DNA of 64,000 nucleotides from Flectonema sp. DT1601. Lineage: Eukaryota; Euglenozoa; Diplonemea; Diplonemida; Diplonemidae. Each line of letters starts with the position of its first letter. Position 1 is the stretch's first letter. The position numbers were made by a program, and so were the translations under genes. The stretch covers positions 681,535-745,534 of the forward strand of contig OZ025840.1 in the NCBI GenBank assembly GCA_964019425.1, written 5' to 3'. The notes beneath the pieces are model-generated. The model saw only the letters and a program-made list of their open reading frames with translations. It did not search any database and had not been told where the DNA came from. Positions 31,052 to 41,312 of the stretch are shown one piece after another.

Positions 31052-31081
31052 CACAGATATGACGTTTACTTCATATCTGTG
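31052..31081 (+). other. 11-bp stem hairpin
   Basis: CACAGATATGA (31052-31062) pairs perfectly with TCATATCTGTG (31071-31081) over an 8-nt loop. Confidence 0.6.
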
Positions 31082-31823
31082 ATCACTGGAACGAATAACT
31101 TTCCTCTCATTTCTTAAGTCTTCAACTCTCTCTATTCTACTGAGCCATCAGTAAGGTAATGAGTGGCCTACTGTATTATTAACGACTCTTGCCTGTGACA
31201 GCAATAAGGACAATTGGTCCCTTGATTCTCTCTTACCCTTTCTGTTGTTGATGATGGTTCATTGACTATTTGCTAAAGTCATGTCAAAGTTGCTCTGAGC
31301 ACTTGCTGAGATTAACAAAACAATCAAACAAATCCTTTGCGATACTCAGCTGGAGGAGTTTCCTAAGTTATTCCCTCGTGGCCTGCGACTTTCCCCCTTA
31401 CCAACATGTCAATAAGATAAAAGATATGTTTCCCTTTTATGTTTTCTTTTGTCTAAACGTACCTTTTCTTTGATTGAACAACTACAAATATTTTTTTCAG
31501 ACAAGTACTTTTAATATTAATTTTGTATTAATAGCAAAAGTTGTTACTATTTTTACATTGTCAAAGACCCATAGATTGCGGTAAGGAAACCTATCATATC
31601 AACGTCGTCCTTGAGAACTAATTAGTAAGAAACGACTCTGATGATAATATATATGAAACGTAACCGATGTGTTCCTTTATTCTTTTTAAAACAAAATATG
31701 TGACAACATATTTGCGGAGGATTTATCTGCCAAACAAGAGTCACTTATGTGATGTGCATTTTGAAGCCGGAAATTAGTTGCGATGAACACTTGTCTTTCC
31801 TTCACCCGTATTGCGACCTTGAA

Positions 31824-31879
31824 CTCCCTGTTCTGGGAGGGTCTACTACAACTTTCGTTGTGTGTCAGCACAACGAAAG
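31824..31879 (+). other. Two adjacent hairpins
   Basis: CTCCC (31824-31828) pairs with GGGAG (31835-31839). CTTTCGTTGTG (31852-31862) pairs perfectly with CACAACGAAAG (31869-31879) over the loop TGTCAG. A weaker hairpin (CTGTT/AACAG) follows near 31960. No known RNA family is recognised. Confidence 0.55.
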
Positions 31880-32179
31880 ACTTATTGCCTTTCTCTATTA
31901 TTTCTTTTGAAATACATCAGCTCCGACTTGAGACGTGCTCTTCAAACTAATTGTGTGTTCTGTTGCAGAACAGTAAATTCTGTTTTGATGTAAATGTCAT
32001 AAGAGTGTTCAGCACGTTCTCTCGGTGTTGATGAAGTATCTCAAACCTTTATTGTTATCTCACTAATTGATATTTAGGTGTTGATACTTGATTTCCCTTT
32101 TAATCTATTCATATGAAATTCAAGAGTTAATTAGTTTGTTTTCAGGAGCCAGCTTCACAGGGTAGCAAGTCGATCTAAA

Positions 32180-34585
32180 ATGATGAACCTCCCACCTCGA
32201 CCCGCGAACAAGACCAGAACACCGAAAGTAAGGAAGTCGAAGGTCCAAAAGGAGGAAAATGAGCAAAAGAAAGATTCACAATTACGAAGACCTAGTTTCA
32301 GAGAAGTAAAAGTTGGGCATCACAGTATGAAGTTAGCGAAGAAGATGTCAGGAGACATTAAAGGATGGGCATATGAAATGATGATTGCGGGTGAGATCGT
32401 ACATCCAACGAAACGCAATGCGGACGTATCTCAGATTGGTGACATGGCAATGTACAGCAATGAAGCCTTGTACGATAGACTGGCTCTGAGATCAAATACG
32501 GAAATAAGATACAGCATTGGAACAATATGGGCTCAGCTACCAAAATCTCGAAAAGCCTGCATTTCAAGAACAACTTACGTAACTCTATTTCAAGTTATTG
32601 CAAAACGTCTATTGGGATTAAACAGATCAGCAAGCCAACTCCAAGCCGATTGGGCTCACGACATCGGGACCAGTGAGCCTAGCGCAGTAGAGATGAATGA
32701 GAATTCATTTTTTGATGCTATTTTTGAGATGATAGACATCTGGGAGTCGGAAATAACTGTTTCGTCGTACCTCTCCATGGCTCAATGCTGCCTACGAATT
32801 ATCCGTTCGACAGGTGTTTTCAAGCCAATTTGGTCTTGGTCACTCTCTACTGATCCAGACCATTGGAACTCGTTTAGCGATACCCAAGTCAAGCAACTTG
32901 AGGATATGAGATCAAAGATAGGATGCAAAGTAGTTAAACGTTCCTCTCCTGGAAAGCATGCCACTCATTGGAAAAGATTCTGCAGTATGAGAATCCTATA
33001 TCGAACCGACAAGGATTGTTTCGGAATAGCAATGGCCATCTGTGCGGATGTCGGTTCCAGAACCTGGTTTGCAACAGATTCATTGAAGTTAGGACTCTTA
33101 AGAAGGTACGACGACCCTGGTAAGTTAGTATCTCCAGTTGCTGTGGGAAAATCTAAGCGGCCCAAAACCGCTCCAGTTGTGATTAAAAAGATATTTATTC
33201 CTCAGAGGGACTATGTTCGCAAACAACCAACCTTCCAAGAGACGGGTTTGCTCCCGTTGAATTTTGACGAATCGTACGCATCCAAACAACCGTCCGAAGC
33301 GAGCGAAAGATCTGTCAGCACTGCACTCACTGTGACGGCACAAAATTCACTTCAAAATATTTATGCGCTCCAACCTCGGGTAGTTGCTGAGGTGGCAGAC
33401 GCCTCAACTGATTTGCGCAATCGTGAGATTTGGACTCAGAGATTCAGTTTAGCAGAGAAAAAGAAAAATATTTCGCAAGAAGAAAAAGCAAGGCAAGCGA
33501 TTATGAAGTTTCCTTCAGATCTCAGACAAGTCTGCAGCACAGTCAGAACTGATTGGCAATCGTTGAGTTGGAAGCAACGGCTCTCTGAGGTGAAAAAATA
33601 CAACGAAGTAGCACATAGGATTCAACAAGAAAAGAAGTTGGAGTCTGGTGACCCAATGCCTGCTTTGGGATTAATAAGCCCATTCTTCACAAGTATTCCT
33701 GAGTTACCAGGTGTTCCTCCTCCGTTAATAAGTCACAGACCAGCAACAGCTGGCAATCTTCGATACTCAAATGACGTACAAGTATCGCGTAAGAATTGTC
33801 CTTCGAGATCGGATCAGCCCTTATTCCGTTCAGATAAACCCGTGGCTGGATTGCTCCCAGTCTGTTTGCAACCATCAATGGATACTGAAGGTCAATTAAC
33901 ATTAACGTCTGAAAGTTTGGAAAAAAGGAAAAGCAGTTCACAGTACTACAACAGTGTCATGGTGGATGGTGAAACCGAAACAATTTCTGAAAGAAGTTCA
34001 AATGCTCCGTTGAAGTGGAATTCATCAATTGTATTCAACTTCAAACAACAGAGTAGTGACTCTGATAGCTGTTCTCAGTCTGATTACAGTTCTCTACTTC
34101 TCATTGAAGATCAACAACCAAATCCACTGGAGCCTGAAATCGAGCAAATTGGACTGACAGCTGCAATTTCAGTAGCAGTCGTGGCTGTCGTTGGCTACGT
34201 AAAGAAGACTCGCTGCAGATTGAGTCTACGAGGCCTTCTTGAACCTCAACAAACAACAACTTCAATCCCATTCTGGAAATTAGTGAACCGCGTTCCACCT
34301 CCGAGTGAGATAGTTCCTATCAACCCGGAGATATTTCGTTTCGACACTGAGGTATCAACTTTGCATGAAATATTAAAAAAGCAGCCTCCTTTATCTACAA
34401 ACTCTAATCAAACTGAAGCAAAGTCTGCGATGAACGAAGGCAGCTCTGAGGACGGTTGCAGTGATTCCTCTGATTCCCCCGCTTCGGAGTTACTGGGTGA
34501 TTTTCTATCACTTCGTCCTCCAGCAACCGAAGTATCACAAAGGTGTCGAGTCTTAGTGAGTGCTCTGGATAGACGAGGTAGGTAA
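32180..34585 (+). CDS. Large protein of unknown function
   Basis: I do not recognise this 801-residue protein. The first 40 residues are strongly basic. Residues about 85-220 look folded and contain NSFFDAIFEMIDIWE, which resembles a segment often seen in uncharacterised flagellate proteins of the form FFDALFELADLW. The middle is Ser/Pro-rich and disordered. A hydrophobic stretch near residues 653-671 (TAAISVAVVAVVGYV), followed by KKTR, could be a membrane span. The tail is acidic and Ser-rich. The acceptor AG is at 32144-32145; the frame opens with two consecutive ATGs and the first is used. Confidence 0.7.
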   Translation: MMNLPPRPANKTRTPKVRKSKVQKEENEQKKDSQLRRPSFREVKVGHHSMKLAKKMSGDIKGWAYEMMIAGEIVHPTKRNADVSQIGDMAMYSNEALYDRLALRSNTEIRYSIGTIWAQLPKSRKACISRTTYVTLFQVIAKRLLGLNRSASQLQADWAHDIGTSEPSAVEMNENSFFDAIFEMIDIWESEITVSSYLSMAQCCLRIIRSTGVFKPIWSWSLSTDPDHWNSFSDTQVKQLEDMRSKIGCKVVKRSSPGKHATHWKRFCSMRILYRTDKDCFGIAMAICADVGSRTWFATDSLKLGLLRRYDDPGKLVSPVAVGKSKRPKTAPVVIKKIFIPQRDYVRKQPTFQETGLLPLNFDESYASKQPSEASERSVSTALTVTAQNSLQNIYALQPRVVAEVADASTDLRNREIWTQRFSLAEKKKNISQEEKARQAIMKFPSDLRQVCSTVRTDWQSLSWKQRLSEVKKYNEVAHRIQQEKKLESGDPMPALGLISPFFTSIPELPGVPPPLISHRPATAGNLRYSNDVQVSRKNCPSRSDQPLFRSDKPVAGLLPVCLQPSMDTEGQLTLTSESLEKRKSSSQYYNSVMVDGETETISERSSNAPLKWNSSIVFNFKQQSSDSDSCSQSDYSSLLLIEDQQPNPLEPEIEQIGLTAAISVAVVAVVGYVKKTRCRLSLRGLLEPQQTTTSIPFWKLVNRVPPPSEIVPINPEIFRFDTEVSTLHEILKKQPPLSTNSNQTEAKSAMNEGSSEDGCSDSSDSPASELLGDFLSLRPPATEVSQRCRVLVSALDRRGR

Positions 34586-35368
34586 CTATTCCTTATTTGG
34601 GTGAGAATTATTTAGTTTATTATGTAAGTTGTTAAATGCCCACACCAATGATTTATTTGGGCGATATTTTTGTTTGAATTAGTAGGAAATGATGTGGCTT
34701 GTTGTTTTCAGCAAGACGGATTAGTCATTTACACTCTTTGATTCCTGTTAGAGTTCTTGCTGTGCAACAACAGTGGTAGTTTTAGGTTTTTTCTTCTTCA
34801 GCAACGTAACAATAGGCGTCGACAGGAGTAGGTGTCAAGATACAATTATAAAGTCTTACAATCCAATCCACACTTGTGGAAAACTTAGTGCGGTTTTTTC
34901 CACTTCGAGAAGAAGACACTTGGCTCATTCTACAACTAAAGAAATCATGGGCAACGTAAATATGTTTGTTGGCTGGAAAAAGAAATTGTTTACAGCAAGA
35001 TGTTTAGAGCAAGATGATCAAAGGCTCAGCTCGGCCATTGCGAAGAAACCTCCAACAGTAGCGACAGGGTAAAGGTTCATGACCACTGCCATCTAACAGG
35101 TGAGCATAGAGGTGCTGCTAATGGTGTATATTTTTCATTTATTTAAACAGGAGCTTAACTCATACTAATACTTGCCATGAGAATTCGAAATGGAGTAGAT
35201 AATATTTGGCAAAAGACGAAGTAAATCAATTATGAACTTACACACAATTGATAAAAAAGTGGGGGAAAAGGTTTTGCCTCTGGCTTTGATTGTTAGTTCC
35301 TTAGCCACAGTTTGGTATAATAAACATCATACTCTGTTCTCATTTTCAGGAAAACTAATCCACAAATA
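34586..35368. other. Intergenic spacer
   Basis: No confident gene. A 99-codon open frame (34773-35072) follows a TTCTTCTTCAG acceptor-like site at 34801 only after its start, and shows no domain. The acceptor of the next gene, CTCATTTTCAG, ends at 35349. Confidence 0.45.
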
Positions 35369-37592
35369 ATGTCCGACCCAACCATTCTGCCTCCATGGAA
35401 TGCTACAGAGGAATTAACGCAGAATGCAGCGAAGATTGCTGCGAACAAAGAACAACTTAAGCAAATAGCTAAAGGATTGGCTATTGATGATGTCGGCTCT
35501 CTTAAAATTCGAGTAATGGACAAAACCTCCGGCTTGTCACATACTGAGAAGCTCGCAAAACTGAAGTTCGGTAATTTAGAGAAACTGGAGCTGCAAAGAA
35601 ACAACCTGTCTGAGGTGTTGAAGAAGGCACCTGAGGTATGTTTTATTTTTTCTTTGAACGCATTACGGACGGGGGGTAAAAACCGGTTTTTTGACTTCTT
35701 TTGAAAAAAGAGTAAACGGGGAAAAGGGGTAGGGATACCTTAGGTGCAACGAGTATTTCATGGAAGGATACATTTTTCAAGAACGGGAATAAAAAGGTTA
35801 CGGATAATTCCATACAGATAATTCCAAATTCCAAAAAACACTAATACAAACACAGAAAACCAAACCGAAAGTTACGCTTACGTCAGAGGATCTGCGGAGA
35901 AAATTGTACCCTCTGCTCGCATCTGGTGACACTGGTAGGAACTGGGGTTTTCAATACGCAGAAGAGGACATGAAGATACTTAAGGATTGCTTCGAAAGAT
36001 TCATAGCGCTGCCATTCAGACAGGGTGGAAAACAGCTGATCTCTCTTGCAACCATCGCAGGTGGGATGGGCACTGGAAAGAGCCGCACTCTGACGGAGGT
36101 TCCCCGGTTGCTCAAGAAGTTCTTTCCGGAGTACTTCAAAGAGCACCAGCTTATTGTAGTCAGCGTTTCGTTCGAAAATGGCACATCGGTGCTATCTACA
36201 GATACAATCTCCGAGGATGCTGTAGCGGTGCGGATGATGTGGCAGCTGAAGGGTCAAGAAGGAACTTTCCCCGAATTCACGAGCACCTGGCGTGGCACAT
36301 CGATCGACGAGGTCGCAAGGGAAATCCACGAAACTGCAGGCAACAACCCACTCATATTGTTGCTTGTTGACGGTGTCCACAACATGGGTTTGGAACGTGG
36401 TACATATGTGAAGAGCCCCATGGTGTGGATTCTCCACGCACTATCAAGGTCGATGTTGTCAGACGTGTACAACCTGTTCCCTGTGGTAAGTGCAACAGTC
36501 TCAGTACCGCTTCGCGAAGCAATGGCGTACTCAGCTACGGTCGGTGGAGCTCTAATGCACCCCCCCAAGCTGTCTAGAATGCCTGAAGGGATCACCCAGG
36601 ATGCTGAGACTGTGATGTCTCTAACACTTGGTCATCCGCGCGCTGTCGAGGCGGTTGCTGACGTTAAGAAGCCCCATTGTTCCTTGAAGGAATTGTGCGA
36701 GTATGCTGCCCCCAACATTTCTGTTAGGTACCGCATGACTACTCCAGATGTCGAAGTCCCACACCTGCTCAACATGTGCTTCAAGGAATTGTCAGATGCG
36801 GAAGCGCTCGAACTTGACCCAGTAATTGCCTCTGGATTGATGACTCTTAACAACTGGCGTTTGGAGATTGCACCCCTGTGGCTCGTGCTTCAAAGAAACC
36901 TTGGATCCCCCACCCTCGAAGACTGGGACTGGTCAGCTTCAGTGGAGAATCAGGGCTACCAAAAGTTCGTGGCACAGCATCTCGCGATCCGTTCACATGT
37001 ACTGCCGAAGGGAGCAACGTGCCTCTATGATATGCACTACGGGGTTGACTGGGCCGGTTACGGAGACATGAAGTGCACCAACAGACCTTTAACAGTTATT
37101 GAGAGTTCCCGTCGAATTACCTCAGCAAGCAAGAAGAAGGCTGCAGCCATTGGGGCTAAGAAAGGGAACTGGAGCATCAACACAAGCAGCGGTTCGAAGG
37201 AATTGACAACGGATGTGTGTGTTATCAACGGGAAGGGTGCTCCGTCAGCTGACGTTTTCTACAGGCTTAGCGAGGATCAAACGCTCAGCGTGTCATGCAA
37301 GCTGCAGGAACACGCTGGAGATGTGAAAACCCTCTCCGGAGACGAGCTTAGAAAGAACACATCTGCATCAGTTTCTCCACGTGATGTCCACCTGATCTTC
37401 ACAAACAAGACTCTTCCACAGGATTGGAAAGGAATTCTGAGAGAATGCAACCCCAAGGCAACATTTGGTGCGGTGCATAGTGGAAACTTCAAAAGTTATT
37501 TCGGTCCATTTGCTCCATTTTCCAACCTCCCAACGAGCACATTGCTCAGGCATCGGGCTTTCATGCCTCGTAGATTGTGTAGGTTTTTGTAG
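35369..37592 (+). CDS. Crinkler/RHS-like P-loop NTPase with nuclease-like C-terminus, one intron
   Basis: Exons 35369-35635 and 35889-37592 join in phase 0 to give 656 residues. Exon 1 is a helical header (SLKIRVMDKTSGLSHTEKLA). Exon 2 has a Walker A loop, GGMGTGKSR, and a Walker B-like strand, PLILLLVDGVHNM, followed by a long alpha-helical region. Near the end, GAPSADVFYRL...VSCKLQ resembles the restriction-endonuclease-fold core seen in Crinkler (CRN) and trypanosome RHS proteins. Those families combine an NTPase with a nuclease or kinase and are expanded in several protists, often next to retrotransposons, as here. The base composition looks GC-richer than the neighbouring genes. The family assignment is from motif layout only; another P-loop multigene family is possible. 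Confidence 0.55.
35636..35888 (+). other. Intron of the Crinkler/RHS-like gene (253 nt)
   Basis: GTATGTT donor after GAG; the acceptor AG at 35887-35888 (TCAGAG) restores the frame, while the AG two bases earlier does not. The two exons are in different frames, so an intron or an indel is needed. Confidence 0.6.
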
Positions 37593-37680
37593 GTAAATGG
37601 CATTCCCCCTTATCCCATTTGTTTTAATTGAGGAATCTTTCAGTTCCCTTGCCTCAAATGAAAACAACAACGGTAAAAAA

Positions 37681-37730
37681 AACCCGCAAACCCGCACAGA
37701 GATACCGGTCCAGGCTCGCTTCGCTCGCAA
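37681..37730 (+). repeat. About 50-bp debris repeat, copy 1
   Basis: CCCGCAAACCCGCAC, then GATACCG and GGCTCGCTTCGCTC. Similar copies lie at 40274-40330 and 40655-40710, on the other side of the retroelement fossil. Confidence 0.6.
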
Positions 37731-37871
37731 TTTTTTTTTGCATTTAACAAGTATTGTAAGAACGAAAAAGAATGTTGGCAGCACACGTAAACCTCCTTTA
37801 GCTTTATCAGTTTAAGTCGGTTCACGGTTTCGTGCACAAACAAAAATTGGCTACCGTCTTACGAAACGATA

Positions 37872-38972
37872 GTGGAAACCTTGCTACCACGTAGATACGC
37901 TTGCGAGTTTGACTTTGCATCGTATTTTTTTCAGTTCCCGATTCCTGAAAGAATTAGACCTTTGTTCTCTTTTCGAGTAGACAAGAAGATCTACCGGATG
38001 ACACGTCTGCCGATGGGGTACAGAGGTGCACCTCAATTAGCCCAGGCTGTTCTTCTGAATCTGATTGAAGATGCAATAGATGGGAGGGATGTGTCCGGCA
38101 TTGGGTGGATTGACAATGCCATCTTTGCGGCGGATGATATACAGGTTCTACAATCGGTTAGAGATAGATTCCGAACTCTATGTCTGAAATATTCAATTAC
38201 GATAGGCGCGGTCACAGAACCCAACACATACATAATCACATTAGGAATAGAAGCTGACTTGACGAGGAAATGTTGGAAACTAAAGGAAAAATGGGTCAAA
38301 GCGGTCGCTGAACCAGGGAAAATGATCTTGGACTCACGCGTGAACCTACGACGTAGTTACTGGAAGATTTCGGGAATCATTTTGTGGAGACGTCATGCGC
38401 TAAGATTACGTCTACACGAGGCGACAGAACTCCTGATGGGAATGTCTGAACTGATGCAGGAAGGCGACCCGAAATCTAAGGTTTTCTGGAACACAGCAGT
38501 GAAAATCTCAGAGGAGTACATGAACTCTCTTAGGCTCGAGTTCAGGGAGCTTGTGAAGAACGAATGGGTGCGGTGGAATAAGCGTAGATATGAAACAGAA
38601 ATAACTTTCGTATCTGATGCAAGTACAAAAGCCTGGGCATTTGTAGTGGGAAACTCTTATCGGAGAGGACGCTTCCCGCACGATATAGTGAACATGGGGA
38701 TTTTCGAAAAGGAATTTTTCGCAGTAGTCAAGGCCATTGAATATGTAGTGACAGAGTTAAAACTGCAGAGTTGCAGGGTGACGGGACATGTAGACAACAA
38801 GGGAGTTATCGGTTCGTTGCACCGTGGCTATTCTCTACAACAAAATGTACAACCCATGTTACGGACTATTCATCGACTGTTGGACAGGTCTAGTTCAGTT
38901 CTGCACGAGTACGTGGCGAGCGAGGACAATATTGCTGACAAGCACACTAGACTGGAAGATGAAGCATACTAA
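37872..38972 (+). mobile_element. Fossil DIRS/VIPER/TATE-like retroelement: RT and RNase H part
   Basis: One frame encodes reverse transcriptase (the LPMGYRGAPQLAQ block is typical of the DIRS/tyrosine-recombinase retroelement lineage) followed by RNase H (SDASTKAWAF, then HVDNKGV and EDNIADKHTR). VIPER and TATE are the kinetoplastid members of this lineage. I see no recombinase or gag part in the window, so it is an incomplete, probably old copy. A short direct repeat, GGTTTCG(T/C)GCACAAACAAAA, lies on each side (about 37824 and 39109) and may mark its ends. It sits directly after the Crinkler/RHS-like gene. Confidence 0.7.
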
Positions 38973-39174
38973 GAAATGATACACAAGAAGAACGAACACC
39001 GCATCGCATCGGTTTATTATCTCATAAAAGACCGTTATTCTCCCAACTTTGATAGATACCATATCAAACTACACACGACGGCCACGAACAATCCACTGGA
39101 AAGGGGTCCGGTTTCGCGCACAAACAAAATACCACAGTGTTATATCATTATTTTCTGTTTTTTCCTTGGAACCC

Positions 39175-39343
39175 AAAAAATCCTAGAATTCATTCAGGTA
39201 ATTTTCCACCAAGCTTAGCACCAGAAAGAAAGAATCAAAAGAATCAGACAGGAAAGTGTATGATTCCAAAGTTGGAAAAATGAACAAAACAACAGAGACA
39301 TTTTTTATATATTCTTTAGCTTTCTTCATTTTCAAAAGAAATT
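39175..39343 (+). repeat. About 165-bp direct repeat, copy 1
   Basis: Shares GTAATTTTCCACCAAGCTTAG and AAGTGTATGATTCCAAAG and further blocks with 40377-40526, 1.2 kb away in the same orientation. Confidence 0.75.
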
Positions 39344-39654
39344 CTATCTAGTTTTGTAGACACAGATTATGAAAAATTCACAGAAGATGTACTTAACAGT
39401 AATACATATACAGATCATGTAAGATCACACCAAACTCACTGCACAGTCTTTCGAGAGCAAAGCGAACGTAGTTAATTATCACTCGCAGCAAAGTATTGCG
39501 AGATGTGCTCCACTGGTCGTGTGCTACGAACCAGAAATAATTTATATTTTATTTTTATTCTTTATTTCCTTTATTATTTTTGCAAAAATAGTTTTCCCTT
39601 TTTTTAATTTTCCTAATATTTATTTACCTTTGAAGTGTGAAGGAATACTATTTT

Positions 39655-39705
39655 AAGCTGTAACGGGCTACAGGGCGCTCAACCTGTAGTACGTGGCCCC
39701 TGAAT
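39655..39705 (+). repeat. Small structured repeat, copy B
   Basis: CTACAGG (39668-39674) pairs with CCTGTAG (39683-39689) over the loop GCGCTCAA, and ACGTGGCC follows at 39691-39698. Copy A is at 10391-10448. Confidence 0.55.
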
Positions 39706-40273
39706 CCCCATATTCGACAGCAGTTACCCCCCCATATTCAACAGCACATATGGGATTTTTTATCGATACCAGCTGTTGATTTCTTATATTGCAACCAGGT
39801 TTGGCCGAAGCCTATATTCTCGTTTTTGCCAGTTTCAAGTTGCTTTCCATTTAATATTAGTATCAAGTTATCCCCCCGACTAGATCCCAACAGCATTCCA
39901 CATTTCTACCTTACAACTTTTTGTTTTATTTGCCACATTCAAAACAACTTCCACCTTCTGAACTCAGAGTTCATTTACTACTGCCACAAAAAGAAGAAGA
40001 AAAAGAAAAAAATAGAAACGTACTTTTTGAAGGCAAAGGCCTGAAACATCGGCGAGGCAGTGGCAAGCCACATTTCCACTCTGCTGAATGGAAGAAAGTG
40101 ATAATGAACAAACCAAAAAATGAACGATAACCTTATTAATACTTATTCCTATCCCAGGTAGAATTGTCACACACATTGCAGACATAAGTTTGACTGTAGG
40201 ACGGTCATGTAAACGTCTTTGTTTTGGAACAGCACCACTGTGGTGAGAGAGTAACCTTTATGAATACTTTGTT

Positions 40274-40330
40274 ATACCTGCAAACCTGCACTAGAGATAC
40301 CTGTCGGCTCGCTTCGCTCACGCAAAGTTA
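40274..40330 (+). repeat. About 50-bp debris repeat, copy 2
   Basis: CCTGCAAACCTGCAC, GATACC, GGCTCGCTTCGCTCACGC; see 37681. Confidence 0.6.
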
Positions 40331-40376
40331 TTTTTCTTTTTATTTCTCTGAATGTATTAATATGCCAGGTTTTAAA

Positions 40377-40526
40377 TTAAAAAATCCGGAGGTAATTTTC
40401 CACCAAGCTTAGAGTAGACTGCAGAAGATATCAGGCAGGAAAGTGTATGATTCCAAAGTTGGAAAAATGAACAAAACAACAGACACATTTTTATATTTTC
40501 TTTAGCTTTCTATTTTTAAAGAAATT
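40377..40526 (+). repeat. About 150-bp direct repeat, copy 2
   Basis: Partner of 39175-39343, with small indels between the shared blocks. Confidence 0.75.
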
Positions 40527-40570
40527 ATTTATACAGCACGATCACTCTTTCTCTCACACTCACGTTTTCG

Positions 40571-40657
40571 AAGCCCACCCTCCTCACTCCAGTCTTACGA
40601 AATTGGACTTCACTTACCCTTGAATCAGGCAGGTGCAAAGTATGGAAGGACAATTAC
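40571..40657 (+). repeat. Possible diverged relative of the SL-gene insertion
   Basis: AAGCCCACCCTCC at 40571 and CAGGTGCA...TATGGAAGG...CAATTAC at about 40630-40657 recur in the same order in the right half of the 564-bp insertion (44370-44569). Confidence 0.4.
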
Positions 40658-40710
40658 CCGCAAACCCGCACTTGATACTGTCTAGGCTGGCTTCGCTCAC
40701 GCAAAGTTCT
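40655..40710 (+). repeat. About 50-bp debris repeat, copy 3
   Basis: CCCGCAAACCCGCAC, GATAC, GGCTGGCTTCGCTCACGC; it overlaps the CAATTAC end of the preceding element. Confidence 0.6.
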
Positions 40711-40766
40711 TTATTTTTCGTTTTTCTTAAACTTGTTTTTCTTTTACCTCAGCATGCAAAATTAAA

Positions 40767-40958
40767 ATGATGGCTAGGTTGTTTGCATGGTTTTTTCTTC
40801 CATCTTTTTTCATCACTTTTCCTCTGATTGGGTTTGATCATTGCCAAATGTCATGTTTGCCTTCATGTGTGAATGGGGGGCTGTGCTTGCTGCGCAGTGG
40901 CACTAATGTGTTGGAAAGGCATACCACTTCCGAAAATTTCGCATTTCGGGGGCGGAGG
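40767..40958 (+). pseudogene. Cut-off 5' end of a secreted EGF-like protein gene
   Basis: An acceptor-like TTTTACCTCAG ends at 40752, followed 14 bases later by ATG. The frame begins with a signal peptide (MMARLFAWFFLPSFFITFPL) and then shows CQMSCLPSCVNGGLC, the start of an EGF-like module. After about 64 codons it runs into the first bases of the 5S-SL array at 40959, where any coding sense ends. It may be a gene truncated by the array, or the first exon of a gene whose remainder was lost or lies elsewhere. The short length makes this tentative. Confidence 0.35.
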
Positions 40959-41126
40959 CCCCGAAAGACGTAATTTTCGCCGCTCCTATGTTAACGTTAA
41001 AGCTAAGACCGAGCCCCAGCCCCACTCTGCTACTAAATCTTTTCTGCGAATTTTTTTTCGTGGTGGGTCATCCCACTGAACTCCCAAGAAATAAAAAATA
41101 AAAATCTTTTTATTTATTATTTCTTC

Positions 41127-41136
41127 TATATAAATA
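41127..41136 (+). promoter_or_regulatory. TATA-like box before 5S
   Basis: TATATAAATA lies 26 to 17 bases upstream of the first 5S gene and recurs in every unit. 5S genes normally use internal Pol III control elements, so a role here is only inferred. Confidence 0.35.
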
Positions 41137-41152
41137 AATAAAATCTGCTATT

Positions 41153-41271
41153 GCCTGCGGCCATACTCTGGTGAATGCACCCCATCCCGCCCGATTTGGG
41201 AAGTTAAGCACCAGCAGGCCTGGTTAGTACTGCGGTGAGTGATCACGTGGGAACCCCGGGTGCTTGCAGGC
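41153..41271 (+). rRNA. 5S: 5S rRNA, copy 1
   Basis: The ends GCCTGC and GCAGGC pair to form helix I. Conserved blocks are clear: GAAGTTAAGC, GGCCTGGTTAGTACT (internal control region) and the GTGAGTGA(T)CAC...GGGAAC stretch. The 119-nt length fits 5S. A T5 run follows as a Pol III stop. Confidence 0.97.
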
Positions 41272-41276
41272 TTTTT
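41272..41276 (+). terminator. T5 stop after 5S
   Basis: Five T directly after helix I, present in each unit; Pol III stops at such runs. Confidence 0.7.
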
Positions 41277-41312
41277 CTCTTACTTCCCTACCCGCAAGCA
41301 AGCATTTCTGCT

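Larger units (their letters stand above)
30897..32179. other. Spacer with several perfect hairpins
   Basis: No protein gene seen in 1.28 kb. It contains a cluster of stem-loops (annotated separately) and the acceptor TTTGTTTTCAG ending at 32145. Confidence 0.5.

Noticed and set aside
34773-35072. 99-codon open frame as a small gene
   Set aside because: No domain, the acceptor-like site falls inside it, and composition is not clearly coding.
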